Below, one piece after another: positions 40,018-49,158 of a stretch of 64,000 nucleotides of DNA. This DNA is from UBA2834 sp963623365 (GTDB taxonomy: Bacteria; Patescibacteriota; Saccharimonadia; Saccharimonadales; Saccharimonadaceae): positions 3,907 through 67,906 of the forward strand of contig CAVFJY010000006.1 of assembly GCA_963623365.1 (NCBI GenBank), in the 5' to 3' direction. A program made the position numbers and the translations under genes. Within the stretch, counting starts at the first letter, position 1, and the number at the start of each line of letters is the position of its first letter. A model generated the notes under the pieces. The model worked only from the letters and a program-made list of their open reading frames with translations, ran no database searches and was not told where the DNA came from.

Positions 40018-41169
40018 ATGAGCATGACTACCAAAGTTCAAATCGATACCAAAACTTTTATCCGTTTTTGGCTAGTCATTATTGGCTTCGTCGTTGCCGG
40101 TTTTCTTCTTTACAAAGCCAGCTTCGGCCTTTCCATTATTTTTGCCGCTCTCTTCTTTACTCTCGCAATCTCACCGCTCATCAAAAAAATCGCTAATATT
40201 TTCCCAACCAAGAGTCGCATTTTTTCCATCGCCATCGCCTATATTCTCGTCGTCGGCTTTATTGTCGCCTTTGCCGCTATCGTCGTCCCAACTATCGCCA
40301 ACGAATCCGTTCGTTTCTTTAGCAACCTCCCCGCTCTAGTCGACGACGCCACTGGCAACATTGGCCTCATTAATCAAATCGGTAACAGTCTTGGCATCGC
40401 CAATCTCCAAGACCAAATCAACCAAGTTGTCCAAAAATTCTCCACCGAAATGGTCGGCGATTTCGGCAACATTATTAGCACCTCCATCGGTACCATTGGC
40501 AGTTTCTTTGCCGTCCTTATCCTCGCTCTTGTACTCGCTTTCTTCATGCTCACTGAAGGTCCTGCCCTCACCCAAAAATTTTGGAAATATCTTTCCAAAA
40601 ATCACAACACCAAACGCGTCCAACGTGTTGTCGACCGTCTCGCCAACACCGTCTCCACTTATGTTTCTAGCTCCGTAACTGTTGCGCTCTTCAATGCCGC
40701 CGCTACCGCCATTGCCGTCTTCATCATTTGCCTCTGTTTCAATATTTCGCCAGGCCTCGCTTTTCCTTTTGGTCTCATTACCGGCGTCTTCTGCTTGATT
40801 CCGATGTTCGGTAGTTTCATCGGAGGTGCCATCGTCGCACTTTTGCTCGGTTTTAATGCATTTGGCGCCGGCATTACCTTCCTCATCTACACCATTGTTT
40901 ATCTCCAAATTGAATCCAACATTATCTCGCCCAAAATCCAAGGCAAAGGCATGCAGCTCCCTGCTCTCGTTATTCTTTCCGCCGTCACTATCGGCGTCTA
41001 TACTTTCGGTCTAGCTGGCGCCATTATTTCCATTCCAATCGCCGGCTGCATCAAAGTCCTTATCGAAGAATATGGTACCGATCTCATCGATGACGGCAAA
41101 ATCAATGGCAGCAATCTCAAAACTCCTGCCAAAAAATCCGACGACAAACACCTTCTCGTCGAAAAATAA
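40018..41169 (+). CDS. AI-2E family transporter (PerM-like)
   Basis: Membrane protein of 383 aa with about eight helices in the layout of the AI-2E/TqsA/PerM family: a paired N-terminal helix set (20-75), a long amphipathic central part (80-150, with QIGNSLGIANLQDQ) and the signature region LPALVILSAVTIGVYTFGLAG near the end, preceded by LIYTIVYLQIESNIISPKIQGK. Substrate is unknown; the family includes antiporters and supposed signal exporters. TATAAT ends 6 nt before ATG 40018, so it is probably leaderless. A second ATG two codons on is possible. Confidence 0.85.
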   Translation: MSMTTKVQIDTKTFIRFWLVIIGFVVAGFLLYKASFGLSIIFAALFFTLAISPLIKKIANIFPTKSRIFSIAIAYILVVGFIVAFAAIVVPTIANESVRFFSNLPALVDDATGNIGLINQIGNSLGIANLQDQINQVVQKFSTEMVGDFGNIISTSIGTIGSFFAVLILALVLAFFMLTEGPALTQKFWKYLSKNHNTKRVQRVVDRLANTVSTYVSSSVTVALFNAAATAIAVFIICLCFNISPGLAFPFGLITGVFCLIPMFGSFIGGAIVALLLGFNAFGAGITFLIYTIVYLQIESNIISPKIQGKGMQLPALVILSAVTIGVYTFGLAGAIISIPIAGCIKVLIEEYGTDLIDDGKINGSNLKTPAKKSDDKHLLVEK

Positions 41170-41204
41170 ATCCCAAAAAATCTCAACAAAATTCGACCAA
41201 ATTC

Positions 41205-41234
41205 AAAAAAATTCCCATTTTCAAAAATGGGAAT
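41205..41234 (-). terminator. Rho-independent terminator of cysS
   Basis: On the minus strand ATTCCCATTT pairs with AAAATGGGAAT-type sequence and runs into a seven-T tract. The hairpin may also end the plus-strand permease gene, but the T tract on that side is poor. Confidence 0.85.
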
Positions 41235-41239
41235 CATTC

Positions 41240-42601
41240 TCATTTTGTAAATTGCCAATTTGTACCGTCCGCACTATCCAATAATGTAATCCCCGTCGCC
41301 GCAATTTCTTCGCGCAACTCATCCGCCCGCGCATAATTCTTCGTCTGCTTTGCTGCCACTCGTTCCGCAATCTTTTCCTTCAACTCATCCGCAACGTCCG
41401 GCGTCGTCTCCTCTAATTTCAACCCTAATGCCTCATCCAAAAATTGCACAAACTCTGTATCCGGCACCGCGCCGCTATTTATTGCCTTATCTAGCTCACT
41501 CAGCGCCCCCGCCGAATTCAAATTATTATTTAGCTGCACTAGCATTGCTTCCCGCGTCGCTTTCATATCTGTCGCCGTCTTTTGCCATCTTAACGCCGCA
41601 AAATTTCGATAATTCAGTCGCCGTTGCTTCGCCGCCGCCAGGTCCTCAAACGCAAAATTTCGTTCACTTTGAAAATGCCCTTGCAACACCCACATCCGAT
41701 AATCTAAATGATTAAAGCCCCGCTCCACCAAATCCTCGAACATATATACATTACCCAACGATTTCGAAATCTTCTGCCCCTCAATTGTAATAAAATTATT
41801 GTGCAACCAGAAATTCGCCATCTTTTTGCCAAAAGCCCCCTCCGACTGTGCAATTTCATTCGTATGATGCACCGGGATATGGTCAATTCCCCCACAATGA
41901 ATATCTATCGTCTCACCCAACTTCTCATGAATAATGGTCGAACATTCCAAATGCCAACCAGGATAACCTATCCGTCCCCTAAATTCCCATTGCATGGCAT
42001 GGTCTTCGCCATCACGTATCCATTTCCATACCGCAAAATCCGACGGATTGTGCTTTTCATTGCTAAATTCCACCCGCGCCCCCGCTCGCAAATGTTCCAA
42101 ATCTAGTCGTGCGAATTTCGCATAATCCGCAAATTTCGCCGTATCAAAATACAATCCATCCGTCGTATCGTACAAAAAACCTTTTTTATCTAATTCCTCA
42201 ACTAACGCAATATCTTCTTTGATAAAATCCGTTGCGCGGCAAATTCCCGCCGGTTCCAACATATTCAGCGCACGAAAATTTCGCAAAAAATCCGCCATAT
42301 ACATTTCCGCAACCTCCCACACCGTCTTGCCGTCGCGCTTCGCGCCTTTTTCCATCTTGTCTTCGCCATCATCCGCATCCGACGCCAAATGCCCCACATC
42401 CGTAATATTCAACACGCGCTCTACCTTCCAGCCATTCAACTGCAAAGTTCGCATCAACAAGTCCCAATAAATATAACTTGTAAAATTCCCAATATGCGCA
42501 AAACTATATACCGTCGGCCCACACGTATAAATCTTTACCCGCTCCGAATCAATCGGCTTAAATTCTTCCACTTTGCGCGTTAGGGTATTATACAATTTCA
42601 T
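41240..42601 (-). CDS. cysS: cysteinyl-tRNA synthetase
   Basis: Class I synthetase of 453 aa. Zinc and cysteine-sensing Cys in YTCGPTVY, HIGH-like FAHIGNFTSY, WHLECS and GGIDHIPVHHTNEIAQ (remaining zinc ligands), KMSKS-like KISKSLGN, and a DALR anticodon-binding domain. TATACT ends 7 nt before the ATG, with TGA making an extended -10, so a leaderless start is likely. Single gene with its own terminator. Confidence 0.96.
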   Translation of the reverse strand: MKLYNTLTRKVEEFKPIDSERVKIYTCGPTVYSFAHIGNFTSYIYWDLLMRTLQLNGWKVERVLNITDVGHLASDADDGEDKMEKGAKRDGKTVWEVAEMYMADFLRNFRALNMLEPAGICRATDFIKEDIALVEELDKKGFLYDTTDGLYFDTAKFADYAKFARLDLEHLRAGARVEFSNEKHNPSDFAVWKWIRDGEDHAMQWEFRGRIGYPGWHLECSTIIHEKLGETIDIHCGGIDHIPVHHTNEIAQSEGAFGKKMANFWLHNNFITIEGQKISKSLGNVYMFEDLVERGFNHLDYRMWVLQGHFQSERNFAFEDLAAAKQRRLNYRNFAALRWQKTATDMKATREAMLVQLNNNLNSAGALSELDKAINSGAVPDTEFVQFLDEALGLKLEETTPDVADELKEKIAERVAAKQTKNYARADELREEIAATGITLLDSADGTNWQFTK

Positions 42602-42625
42602 ACCCTTAAGTATATCATCGATTGA

Positions 42626-44074
42626 TTATTTCTTCGCCGTCAGCCCGTCCAAACCTAATTTGCGCATTTTTTCCACGATTTTATTATTTCGCGCCAATAC
42701 GCCCGTCACGCGCCGTCCATTTTCATTCTCAATCCGTGAATTTCGCAGACCTTTTCGATTCTCAATCAAATTATCTGTTTTCTTTAGATTTTTTACGTCT
42801 GATCGCGTTTCCGCTTCGTGCTTATGCCGTTTATCCAAATTTCGATACTTCGTCAACTTCAGCCAGTAAAAGATAAATCCAGGCGTAAAACCCGCCAAAC
42901 CCAGCAATGCCACCTTCATGCCGTCGTCCGAATCCGCCGACGACATCCAGAACTCCAACCATTTCGTCCCCAGAAAAATCCCTATTACTTCCACAATCGC
43001 AGAAACAAATAACAGTCGCGCCTTATTAATCGGCACACTCCCCATCGTTTCGCCCGTTCGTGCATTCACCGCCACATAATGTAACATTTTTTTATCCATC
43101 TGATAATAACTATACAGCCAAACCGGCAGATAGGCCGCCTTCCACCTCGCGCCACCTATCTTCACTTTCTCACTTCGCCAACTTACGCCGCGATTATAAA
43201 ACGTCATACTTTCATTTGCGCGATAGCGCGCCAAATCTTCCACCTGCAAACGCACCAGCGGCTTCAATGCATCAATATTCGTATCGCGTTTTTCGCTCGT
43301 AAATCCGCGCAAATATGCCGGATTCCACCCCACACATTGATCCGTGTCATACGGCAAAATCGCATTAATCACATTATTAGTATTTTTTGCTAAATCTTGA
43401 TTCAACTTATCCGCCGATGCTTCCACCGTCAAATCATCCACCAACAAATCAAACTCCCGCGCCACCATATATGCATCTGCATCATAACGCGTCTCACGAT
43501 CATCTCCCGAACCGACCGTATATTGTCGCACTAAATGCTCCGCCTCCCCCGTCATATTCGCATGCGCATTAATATCCACAATTACATATGGCAAATACAC
43601 GCCCAGCACATTATCCGTCTTAAATTCCTTTCGAAATTTCGGATGCGCAAAGAATTGCCGTTTTGCCACAAATTGGTTAATTTTTACATTCGCTTCCCAT
43701 TTTTCCAATTTAAATGGCAGCACCAAATCTGGCACTGCCCCATTCGGAATCTTTTCATTAATCGACAAAACATGTCGACACCAGTGACAGCGTGCGCTCG
43801 TCACTTCGTCCGCATTCATCACTACTTCCGCACCACAAGCTGGACATTTTAGCGTTAGAATCACTTTCTCGTCGGGAATAATATTCGTCGCCCCCTCACC
43901 CACGAATTCTCCTTTCAGATTTTCAATTCCCCCATACGCATTTTCCTTCTGCTCATCAAATAATGACCGACAAAAACCACATTTTAATTTTCCGCTACTC
44001 ACATCCAGTGCCACGTCCGTCGCGCCGCATTTCGGACATCGGTTTAAACCATTTTTGTCGTTTTTGACCGCCAT
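42626..44074 (-). CDS. double zinc-ribbon membrane protein (YdjG/TFIIB-type ribbon-like)
   Basis: Protein of 482 aa. Two zinc ribbons open the protein: CPKCGATD...CGFC (about 12-35) and CPACGAE...CHWC (about 75-100). A long cytoplasmic domain with FYNRGVSWRSEKVKI follows, then two membrane helices (about 345-410) and a basic C-terminal tail. Similar proteins stand beside SPFH proteins in Firmicutes and Actinobacteria (the ydjG-ydjI arrangement linked to phage-shock protein PspA). No PspA is seen here. Start: GGAG lies 5 nt before ATG 44074; ATG 44077 is nearly as good. It lies downstream of the SPFH gene. Confidence 0.75.
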   Translation of the reverse strand: MAVKNDKNGLNRCPKCGATDVALDVSSGKLKCGFCRSLFDEQKENAYGGIENLKGEFVGEGATNIIPDEKVILTLKCPACGAEVVMNADEVTSARCHWCRHVLSINEKIPNGAVPDLVLPFKLEKWEANVKINQFVAKRQFFAHPKFRKEFKTDNVLGVYLPYVIVDINAHANMTGEAEHLVRQYTVGSGDDRETRYDADAYMVAREFDLLVDDLTVEASADKLNQDLAKNTNNVINAILPYDTDQCVGWNPAYLRGFTSEKRDTNIDALKPLVRLQVEDLARYRANESMTFYNRGVSWRSEKVKIGGARWKAAYLPVWLYSYYQMDKKMLHYVAVNARTGETMGSVPINKARLLFVSAIVEVIGIFLGTKWLEFWMSSADSDDGMKVALLGLAGFTPGFIFYWLKLTKYRNLDKRHKHEAETRSDVKNLKKTDNLIENRKGLRNSRIENENGRRVTGVLARNNKIVEKMRKLGLDGLTAKK

Positions 44075-44105
44075 CATTTCTCCATTTCTTTTTGCGCGCA
44101 TTTTG

Positions 44106-44135
44106 CTACTGGGTCTTAGTTAAAAGACCCAGTAG
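44106..44135. other. 12-bp perfect hairpin between the SPFH and zinc-ribbon genes
   Basis: CTACTGGGTCTT (44106-44117) pairs with AAGACCCAGTAG (44124-44135) across a 6-nt loop. On the minus strand, in the direction of transcription, no T tract follows, so it is more likely an mRNA processing or stabilising stem than a terminator. Confidence 0.65.
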
Positions 44136-44152
44136 TTTCTTGCAATTTTTCT

Positions 44153-45340
44153 TTAAGCCGCCGGAGTTTCCGGATTCGTTGGCGAGTCCGCATCCGTTGC
44201 ATCCGTCGCCGACGCTGCTGGGGCTGTCGGTTCCGCCGTTGGCGTTGCTGGCGCTGGCGCTGCCACCTGCGCTGTTTGTTGCTGCGCCGTCACCGGATTC
44301 ACGCCCATCGGTTGCGCAACTCCCGACATGCCACCCATCATGCCAACGCCCATGCCCATCCCCATCATGTTCGTTGCACCGCCATTATTGCCGGCTGCAT
44401 TGAAACCTTCTGCAATTTGCGTTTGTGCATATGCTGCCCCCACGCCACCTTGCATGAGATTACCAGTATTGAACTTATTAATCAGCTCAACCGACTGCTC
44501 ATCCCAGTCAAGGCCCATCGGTTGTACATTCACAATCTGCAAGCCGTATTTCGTTGCCCACTGGTAATTCGCCTCGACTGCCTCATTCATATTCTTCGCA
44601 AATTCAACCGTGCCGCCTTGAATATCGTCAATCGATTTGCCACCCTTTGTAAATGCCGACAGAGCTGCCGCGAGCGACCCCACAAAGCCCGCGAATAGTG
44701 AATCTTCTACGCCCTTTGTATCACCTTCGCCGCCTAGCTCGAAAGTACCGCGGCCTTGGCCAGATGTAATATCTACTGGCACCAAATTCTTGAACAACAA
44801 AATTGGATCAACAACCTTAATTGTATACGTACCATTGCTCGTTACTGCCAACATCGTGTTCGCATAATTGGCATCTTTATAGCGAATCGGGTTTTGCGTA
44901 CCATAGCGCAAGCCCGCCACATCCTTCAGATTTACATAAAATGCATATTGCTGATTGCCAGGCTGACCACCAAATTTAAATTGGTTCCAGCTCTGCCCAA
45001 AGGTTGACGCAAAGAAACCATCACCACTAAACATGCTCTTCGCTTCAGGTACATTCTCCGAAGTATATGTATAGCCACCAGGTTCCGAAATTACCGCCGT
45101 AATTGCGCCATTCTCGACCGTAATCAAACAAGTACCTTCCGGCACTAAGAATTTGCTACCATTCGTAATCACGCCGACATTTTCTTCGCCGTCATTATTT
45201 TCACTCCCCTTCGATTTCACTGCCGTCGCTCGTGCTAGCAACACATGATCGCGCATCGTAGCTGGTGGCGCCATGTATTCTAGCCATTGGTTCGCAAAGC
45301 TACCACCTAGCGCTCCGGCAAAAGCTTTAATAAAGCCCAT
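44153..45340 (-). CDS. SPFH-domain protein (YdjI / virion-core-protein-like)
   Basis: Protein of 395 aa: short N-terminal amphipathic region, SPFH-type band domain (about 30-280, with GVITNGSKFLVPEGTCLITVENG) of the subfamily related to B. subtilis YdjI, a Gly/Met-rich segment (about 315-340, MMGMGMGVGMMGG) and an Ala/Pro/Thr tail. Family knowledge: SPFH proteins form membrane scaffolds; YdjI depends on YdjG-type partners. Its neighbour downstream is such a zinc-ribbon protein. AAGGAGG lies 6 nt before the ATG. Probable membrane-stress pair. Confidence 0.82.
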   Translation of the reverse strand: MGFIKAFAGALGGSFANQWLEYMAPPATMRDHVLLARATAVKSKGSENNDGEENVGVITNGSKFLVPEGTCLITVENGAITAVISEPGGYTYTSENVPEAKSMFSGDGFFASTFGQSWNQFKFGGQPGNQQYAFYVNLKDVAGLRYGTQNPIRYKDANYANTMLAVTSNGTYTIKVVDPILLFKNLVPVDITSGQGRGTFELGGEGDTKGVEDSLFAGFVGSLAAALSAFTKGGKSIDDIQGGTVEFAKNMNEAVEANYQWATKYGLQIVNVQPMGLDWDEQSVELINKFNTGNLMQGGVGAAYAQTQIAEGFNAAGNNGGATNMMGMGMGVGMMGGMSGVAQPMGVNPVTAQQQTAQVAAPAPATPTAEPTAPAASATDATDADSPTNPETPAA

Positions 45341-45403
45341 AAAATCCTCCTTACTTTTCTTTTATAATAACATAAGCCAAAAACGCTTAAAAAATTTATT
45401 CAT

Positions 45404-45434
45404 CAAAAATCCGCAGCCTACTCACTGCGGATTT
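45404..45434 (-). terminator. Rho-independent terminator of ppa
   Basis: On the minus strand AAATCCGCAG pairs with CTGCGGATTT across an 8-nt loop and ends in Ts. Confidence 0.9.
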
Positions 45435-45457
45435 CGCACCCCCAAAAGACACTAATT

Positions 45458-45979
45458 CTAGTAGCGCTTGATAGCTGCTTCAATCACTTTTTGCGCTTCT
45501 TCTAGACCAAAGAAACCTTTCACTTGCGTCGTCCCGGGCTTCTTCAAATCTTTGTAATGGTTGAAATGAAATTCCAATTGTTCAATCGTTCGCTTTGGTA
45601 CGTCTTCCAAAGTCTTAATCGCATCGCCATTATTTCGGTCGTCATCTACTACCGCAATAATCTTATCGTCAACTTCACCATCGTCCACGAACTTCATCAC
45701 ACCCAAGATTCGCGCTTTCACATAGATACCGGTCGTCAATGGCTGGTCCGTCAAAATTAATACATCCAGCTCATCTCCATCTTCGTCCAAGGTTTGCGGA
45801 ATAAAACCATAGTTGCAAGGCTTCGCAAATGCCATTGGCTCAATTCTGTCCAACATAAAGCAAGCACGCTTGCGGTCCCATTCAATTTTATGATTACTTC
45901 CTGCTGGAATTTCAATCACCACATTCAATTCACCATTTTTGTAATCACCAGGTTCCAATACTTGATTAAAATCTGCCAT
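45458..45979 (-). CDS. ppa: inorganic pyrophosphatase (family I)
   Basis: Soluble enzyme of 173 aa that hydrolyses pyrophosphate from tRNA charging and nucleic-acid synthesis. The catalytic acids are present in DEDGDELDVLIL, with VIEIPAGSNHKIEWD and YGFIPQT as further family sequences. Length normal for the bacterial family. AAAGGAG lies 5 nt before the ATG. It diverges from gap; the two promoters lie within the same 110 bp. Confidence 0.96.
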   Translation of the reverse strand: MADFNQVLEPGDYKNGELNVVIEIPAGSNHKIEWDRKRACFMLDRIEPMAFAKPCNYGFIPQTLDEDGDELDVLILTDQPLTTGIYVKARILGVMKFVDDGEVDDKIIAVVDDDRNNGDAIKTLEDVPKRTIEQLEFHFNHYKDLKKPGTTQVKGFFGLEEAQKVIEAAIKRY

Positions 45980-46091
45980 TTCACTCCTTTCGATTCAGCT
46001 GCCCAAATCGGGCCTTTTCACTATCATAACACAACCCATATGCTATAATAAGCATAAGTAACATCTAATAAATTTTAGGAGAAAACTCTCA

Positions 46092-47111
46092 ATGGTAAGA
46101 ATTGCTATTAATGGCTTCGGACGCATTGGTCGCAACGCATTCAAGATTGCTTTCGATCGCAATGATGTCGAAGTTGTCGCCATCAACGATCTCACCGACG
46201 CCAAGACTCTTGCGCATCTGCTCAAATACGATTCAAATTACGGTATCTACTCTGCCGACGTCAAATCCGACGACCAAAATCTTATCGTCAATGGCAAGTC
46301 CATTCGTGTTTTTGCCGAAAAAGACCCCGCCAATTTGCCATGGCGCGACCTCAACATTGATGTCGTAATTGAGTCTACTGGTTTCTTTACTGACCCAGCT
46401 GCCGCTCGGGCACACATCAATGCAGGTGCTCGCAAAGTTGTTATTTCCGCTCCAGCGAAGGGCGAAGGTGCTAAAACCATCGTGCTTGGCGTTAACGAAG
46501 ACCAAATCACCGTCGACGACGTAATTGTCTCCAACGCTTCTTGCACAACTAACTGTATTGCGCCAGTCATGAAAGTTCTCGAGGACAATCTCGGCATCGA
46601 AAAAGCCATGATGACCACCGTTCATAGCTACACTGCTAGCCAAAAACTACAAGACGCACCAGCTAAAGATATTCGCGAAGCTCGCTCTGCCGCCGAAAAC
46701 ATCGTTCCGACCACAACCGGCGCCAGCAAAGCCGCCGCGCTCACTATTCCTTCCTTGCAAGGCAAGTTCAACGGTCTTTCCGTCCGCGTCCCAACTCCAG
46801 TTGTTTCGCTTTCGGATATCACCGCTGTAACTAAGCGCGATACCTCCGTCGAAGAAATTAACAATCTCTTCAAAAAAGCTGCTGCCGACCCATATTACCA
46901 AGGCATTCTCGCTGCCACCGAAGAAGAGCTTGTTTCCATCGATTATCGCGGCAACTCACACTCTTCCATTGTCGACCTTAAACTTACCGATGTTATTGGC
47001 GGCAACCTTATCAAAGTCGTTGCTTGGTACGATAACGAATGGGGCTACAGCAATCGTCTCGTCGAATTAACTGTCGACCTCGGCAAACTTGGTCAAGAAG
47101 GTCAATTCTAA
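46092..47111 (+). CDS. gap: glyceraldehyde-3-phosphate dehydrogenase
   Basis: Protein of 339 aa. NAD-binding GFGRIGR, the catalytic Cys151 in SNASCTTNC, the His in TTVHSYT, and RVPTPVVSLSD. It oxidises glyceraldehyde 3-phosphate with phosphate to 1,3-bisphosphoglycerate. TGC-TATAAT (46044-46049) and AGGAG 9 nt before the ATG give a normal leadered mRNA of about 37 nt. First gene of a five-gene sugar operon (gap, rpiB, rpe, pfkB, LOG). Confidence 0.97.
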   Translation: MVRIAINGFGRIGRNAFKIAFDRNDVEVVAINDLTDAKTLAHLLKYDSNYGIYSADVKSDDQNLIVNGKSIRVFAEKDPANLPWRDLNIDVVIESTGFFTDPAAARAHINAGARKVVISAPAKGEGAKTIVLGVNEDQITVDDVIVSNASCTTNCIAPVMKVLEDNLGIEKAMMTTVHSYTASQKLQDAPAKDIREARSAAENIVPTTTGASKAAALTIPSLQGKFNGLSVRVPTPVVSLSDITAVTKRDTSVEEINNLFKKAAADPYYQGILAATEEELVSIDYRGNSHSSIVDLKLTDVIGGNLIKVVAWYDNEWGYSNRLVELTVDLGKLGQEGQF

Positions 47112-47112
47112 T

Positions 47113-47553
47113 ATGCACGTCTACCTCGGCGCCGACCATCGCGGTTTCCAACTCAAAACCAGCATCATTAGTTGGCTCAAGGGTCGCCAAATTTCCTTCA
47201 CTGATTTTGGCGCCAACTCCTACGACGCCGAGGATGACTATAATGACTATGCCAAAAAAGTCGCTATCGCCATGACCGCCAATTCCGACCCAAGCGACTT
47301 CGGCATTCTCCTTTGCGGTTCTGGTCAAGGTATGGCTATGCAGGCCAACCGTTACAAGGGCGTTCGTGCTGCCGTTTGCGATTCTGCCGTCGAGGCCATC
47401 GAAACGCGCGGTCACAACAATGCCAACGTACTCTGCATTTCCGCCGACGAACATCTCCGAGATTATGTCGACATTATCAATGCTTTTATGAGTACATCAC
47501 CCCTTCCCGACGAAAAATATCAGCGCCGTTGTCGCAAATTAGACGAGGACTAA
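47113..47553 (+). CDS. rpiB: ribose-5-phosphate isomerase B
   Basis: Protein of 146 aa of the RpiB/LacAB family: GADHRGFQLK at the N-terminus, catalytic Cys in GILLCGSGQGMAMQANR and RGHNNANVLCISA. Interconverts ribose 5-phosphate and ribulose 5-phosphate. Its ATG begins 1 nt after the gap stop codon, and the ribosome-binding site (GAAGG) lies inside gap. The eight-codon longer frame is rejected. Confidence 0.94.
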   Translation: MHVYLGADHRGFQLKTSIISWLKGRQISFTDFGANSYDAEDDYNDYAKKVAIAMTANSDPSDFGILLCGSGQGMAMQANRYKGVRAAVCDSAVEAIETRGHNNANVLCISADEHLRDYVDIINAFMSTSPLPDEKYQRRCRKLDED

Positions 47554-47554
47554 C

Positions 47555-48205
47555 ATGCCTATTACAGTTATCGCTCCTAGCATTCTCAGTAACAACCCTA
47601 CCGAGTACAAAGAACTTATTAAGCGCTACTACCCTTTCGCTAAGCGCGTTCATATTGATGTCTCCGATGGCACCCTCACCAAGAGCACCACTATTCACGA
47701 ATCTGCTGTTTGGTGGCCGAAGGGTTGGACCGTCGACATTCACATGATGACTACCGAACCTTCCAAACACCTGCCCGACTTGCTCAAACTTCATCCCAGC
47801 ATGGTCGTTTTTCATGCCGAAGCCAGCGAGGACCTCTTGCCAGTTTTTGACACTATCAAGCAAAACGGCATGAAAGTTGGCGTCGCCATTGTTAAAGGTG
47901 TTTACCCAGGCTCCATTAAAACTATTCTCAAAGCCGCCGACCATGCTCTTATTTTCTCTGGTAACCTCGGCGAATATGGTGGTGAAGCCAACCTGCTATT
48001 ACTTGAAAAAGTCGCTCTTATTGATGAAATTCATAAAGGCATCGAAATCGGCTGGGATGGTGGCGCAAATCTCGAGAATACTCGCCTTATCACCCATTCC
48101 GGCGTTACCGTCATTAATGTTGGCAGCGCCATCGCTAAAGCCGGCGACCCCGAAGATATCTATCGCAAACTTTGTGCCGAAACCGAAAATGGAGCTATTG
48201 TTTAA
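47555..48205 (+). CDS. rpe: ribulose-phosphate 3-epimerase family protein
   Basis: TIM-barrel protein of 216 aa with the Rpe signature: APSILS, VHIDVSDG, VDIHMM and WDGGANLENT. The metal ligands (His in VHIDV, Asp, His in DIHMM, Asp in WDGG) are all present. The stretch after DVSDG is unusual (TLTKSTTIHESAVWWPKG instead of the usual FVPN form), so substrate preference may differ. One base separates it from rpiB. It would link ribulose 5-phosphate to xylulose 5-phosphate. Confidence 0.85.
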   Translation: MPITVIAPSILSNNPTEYKELIKRYYPFAKRVHIDVSDGTLTKSTTIHESAVWWPKGWTVDIHMMTTEPSKHLPDLLKLHPSMVVFHAEASEDLLPVFDTIKQNGMKVGVAIVKGVYPGSIKTILKAADHALIFSGNLGEYGGEANLLLLEKVALIDEIHKGIEIGWDGGANLENTRLITHSGVTVINVGSAIAKAGDPEDIYRKLCAETENGAIV

Positions 48206-49158
48206 TGGCGCGCATTGTTAGCATCGGCGCCGCCTTGCAGGACGTCTACCTTATCGACCATGACGATTTTGGCATCAACTCGCGCGGCTATTTCAATCAA
48301 CTCGAGCTCGGCACTAAAGTCGATATCGATAAAATTCAATTCAGCACTGGCGGGGGCGCTTCCAATGCTGCTACTACTTTCGCTCGCAACGGCCACGAAT
48401 CCATTTTTATGGGCTGTATTGCTGATGACCCCGCCGGCGCCGCCGTCGTCAATTCTTTCGACGACGAAGGTATCGACTCCAGCTACATTACCTACGTCGA
48501 TAATATTCATACTGGTTATTCCGTTCTTTTGCTCGTCCCTTCTGGCGAACGCACTATTCTCACTTGTCGTGGTGCCTCTGCCAAATTCGACCTACTCGAC
48601 CCTCGCGACCTCGAAACCATTCATCCCGATTGGCTCTATGTCACCACTTTTCGTGGCAATATGGATATGCTCGATCAGTTTTTCACTCAGGCTAAATCTC
48701 TCGGTGCCAAAATTATGTTTAATCCAGGCAATCTCGAGCTTCAACATCGCCGTAAAATACTTGGCCTACTTTCCGATGTTGATGTCCTATTAGTCAACAA
48801 AAAAGAAGCCAAACAGCTCGTCGAGGGTAGCACTTTAACCGAACTTATCGGCCGCCTCGGCAATTACACTCCTGCTGTCATTATCACCGATAGCAATCAG
48901 GGCGCCATCGCTACCGACCAAACCGAAGTCTATCGCGTCGGCATTTACGAAGATGTCCGTGTTAAAGATTCTACTGGTGCGGGCGACGCTTTCGGCTCAG
49001 GCTTCCTCGCCGCCTACGCCAATCATCAATCATTTCGCGATTCCCTCGTCTTTGCTTCCGCTAATTCCACCTCTGTGGTCCAACATATCGGCAGTAAAGC
49101 CGGAATTATCAATCAACACACTAAATTACATACTATGCCAATACAGGAGATACGTTAA
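48205..49158 (+). CDS. PfkB-family carbohydrate kinase
   Basis: Ribokinase-like protein of 317 aa. N-terminal GGGASNAATTFARNG (substrate site), C-terminal DSTGAGDAFGSGF with the catalytic Asp and anion hole. Its start shares a base with the rpe stop (TAATG). With rpiB and rpe beside it, ribose or a nucleoside is the likeliest substrate; fructose phosphates or another sugar cannot be excluded. Confidence 0.87.
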   Translation: MARIVSIGAALQDVYLIDHDDFGINSRGYFNQLELGTKVDIDKIQFSTGGGASNAATTFARNGHESIFMGCIADDPAGAAVVNSFDDEGIDSSYITYVDNIHTGYSVLLLVPSGERTILTCRGASAKFDLLDPRDLETIHPDWLYVTTFRGNMDMLDQFFTQAKSLGAKIMFNPGNLELQHRRKILGLLSDVDVLLVNKKEAKQLVEGSTLTELIGRLGNYTPAVIITDSNQGAIATDQTEVYRVGIYEDVRVKDSTGAGDAFGSGFLAAYANHQSFRDSLVFASANSTSVVQHIGSKAGIINQHTKLHTMPIQEIR

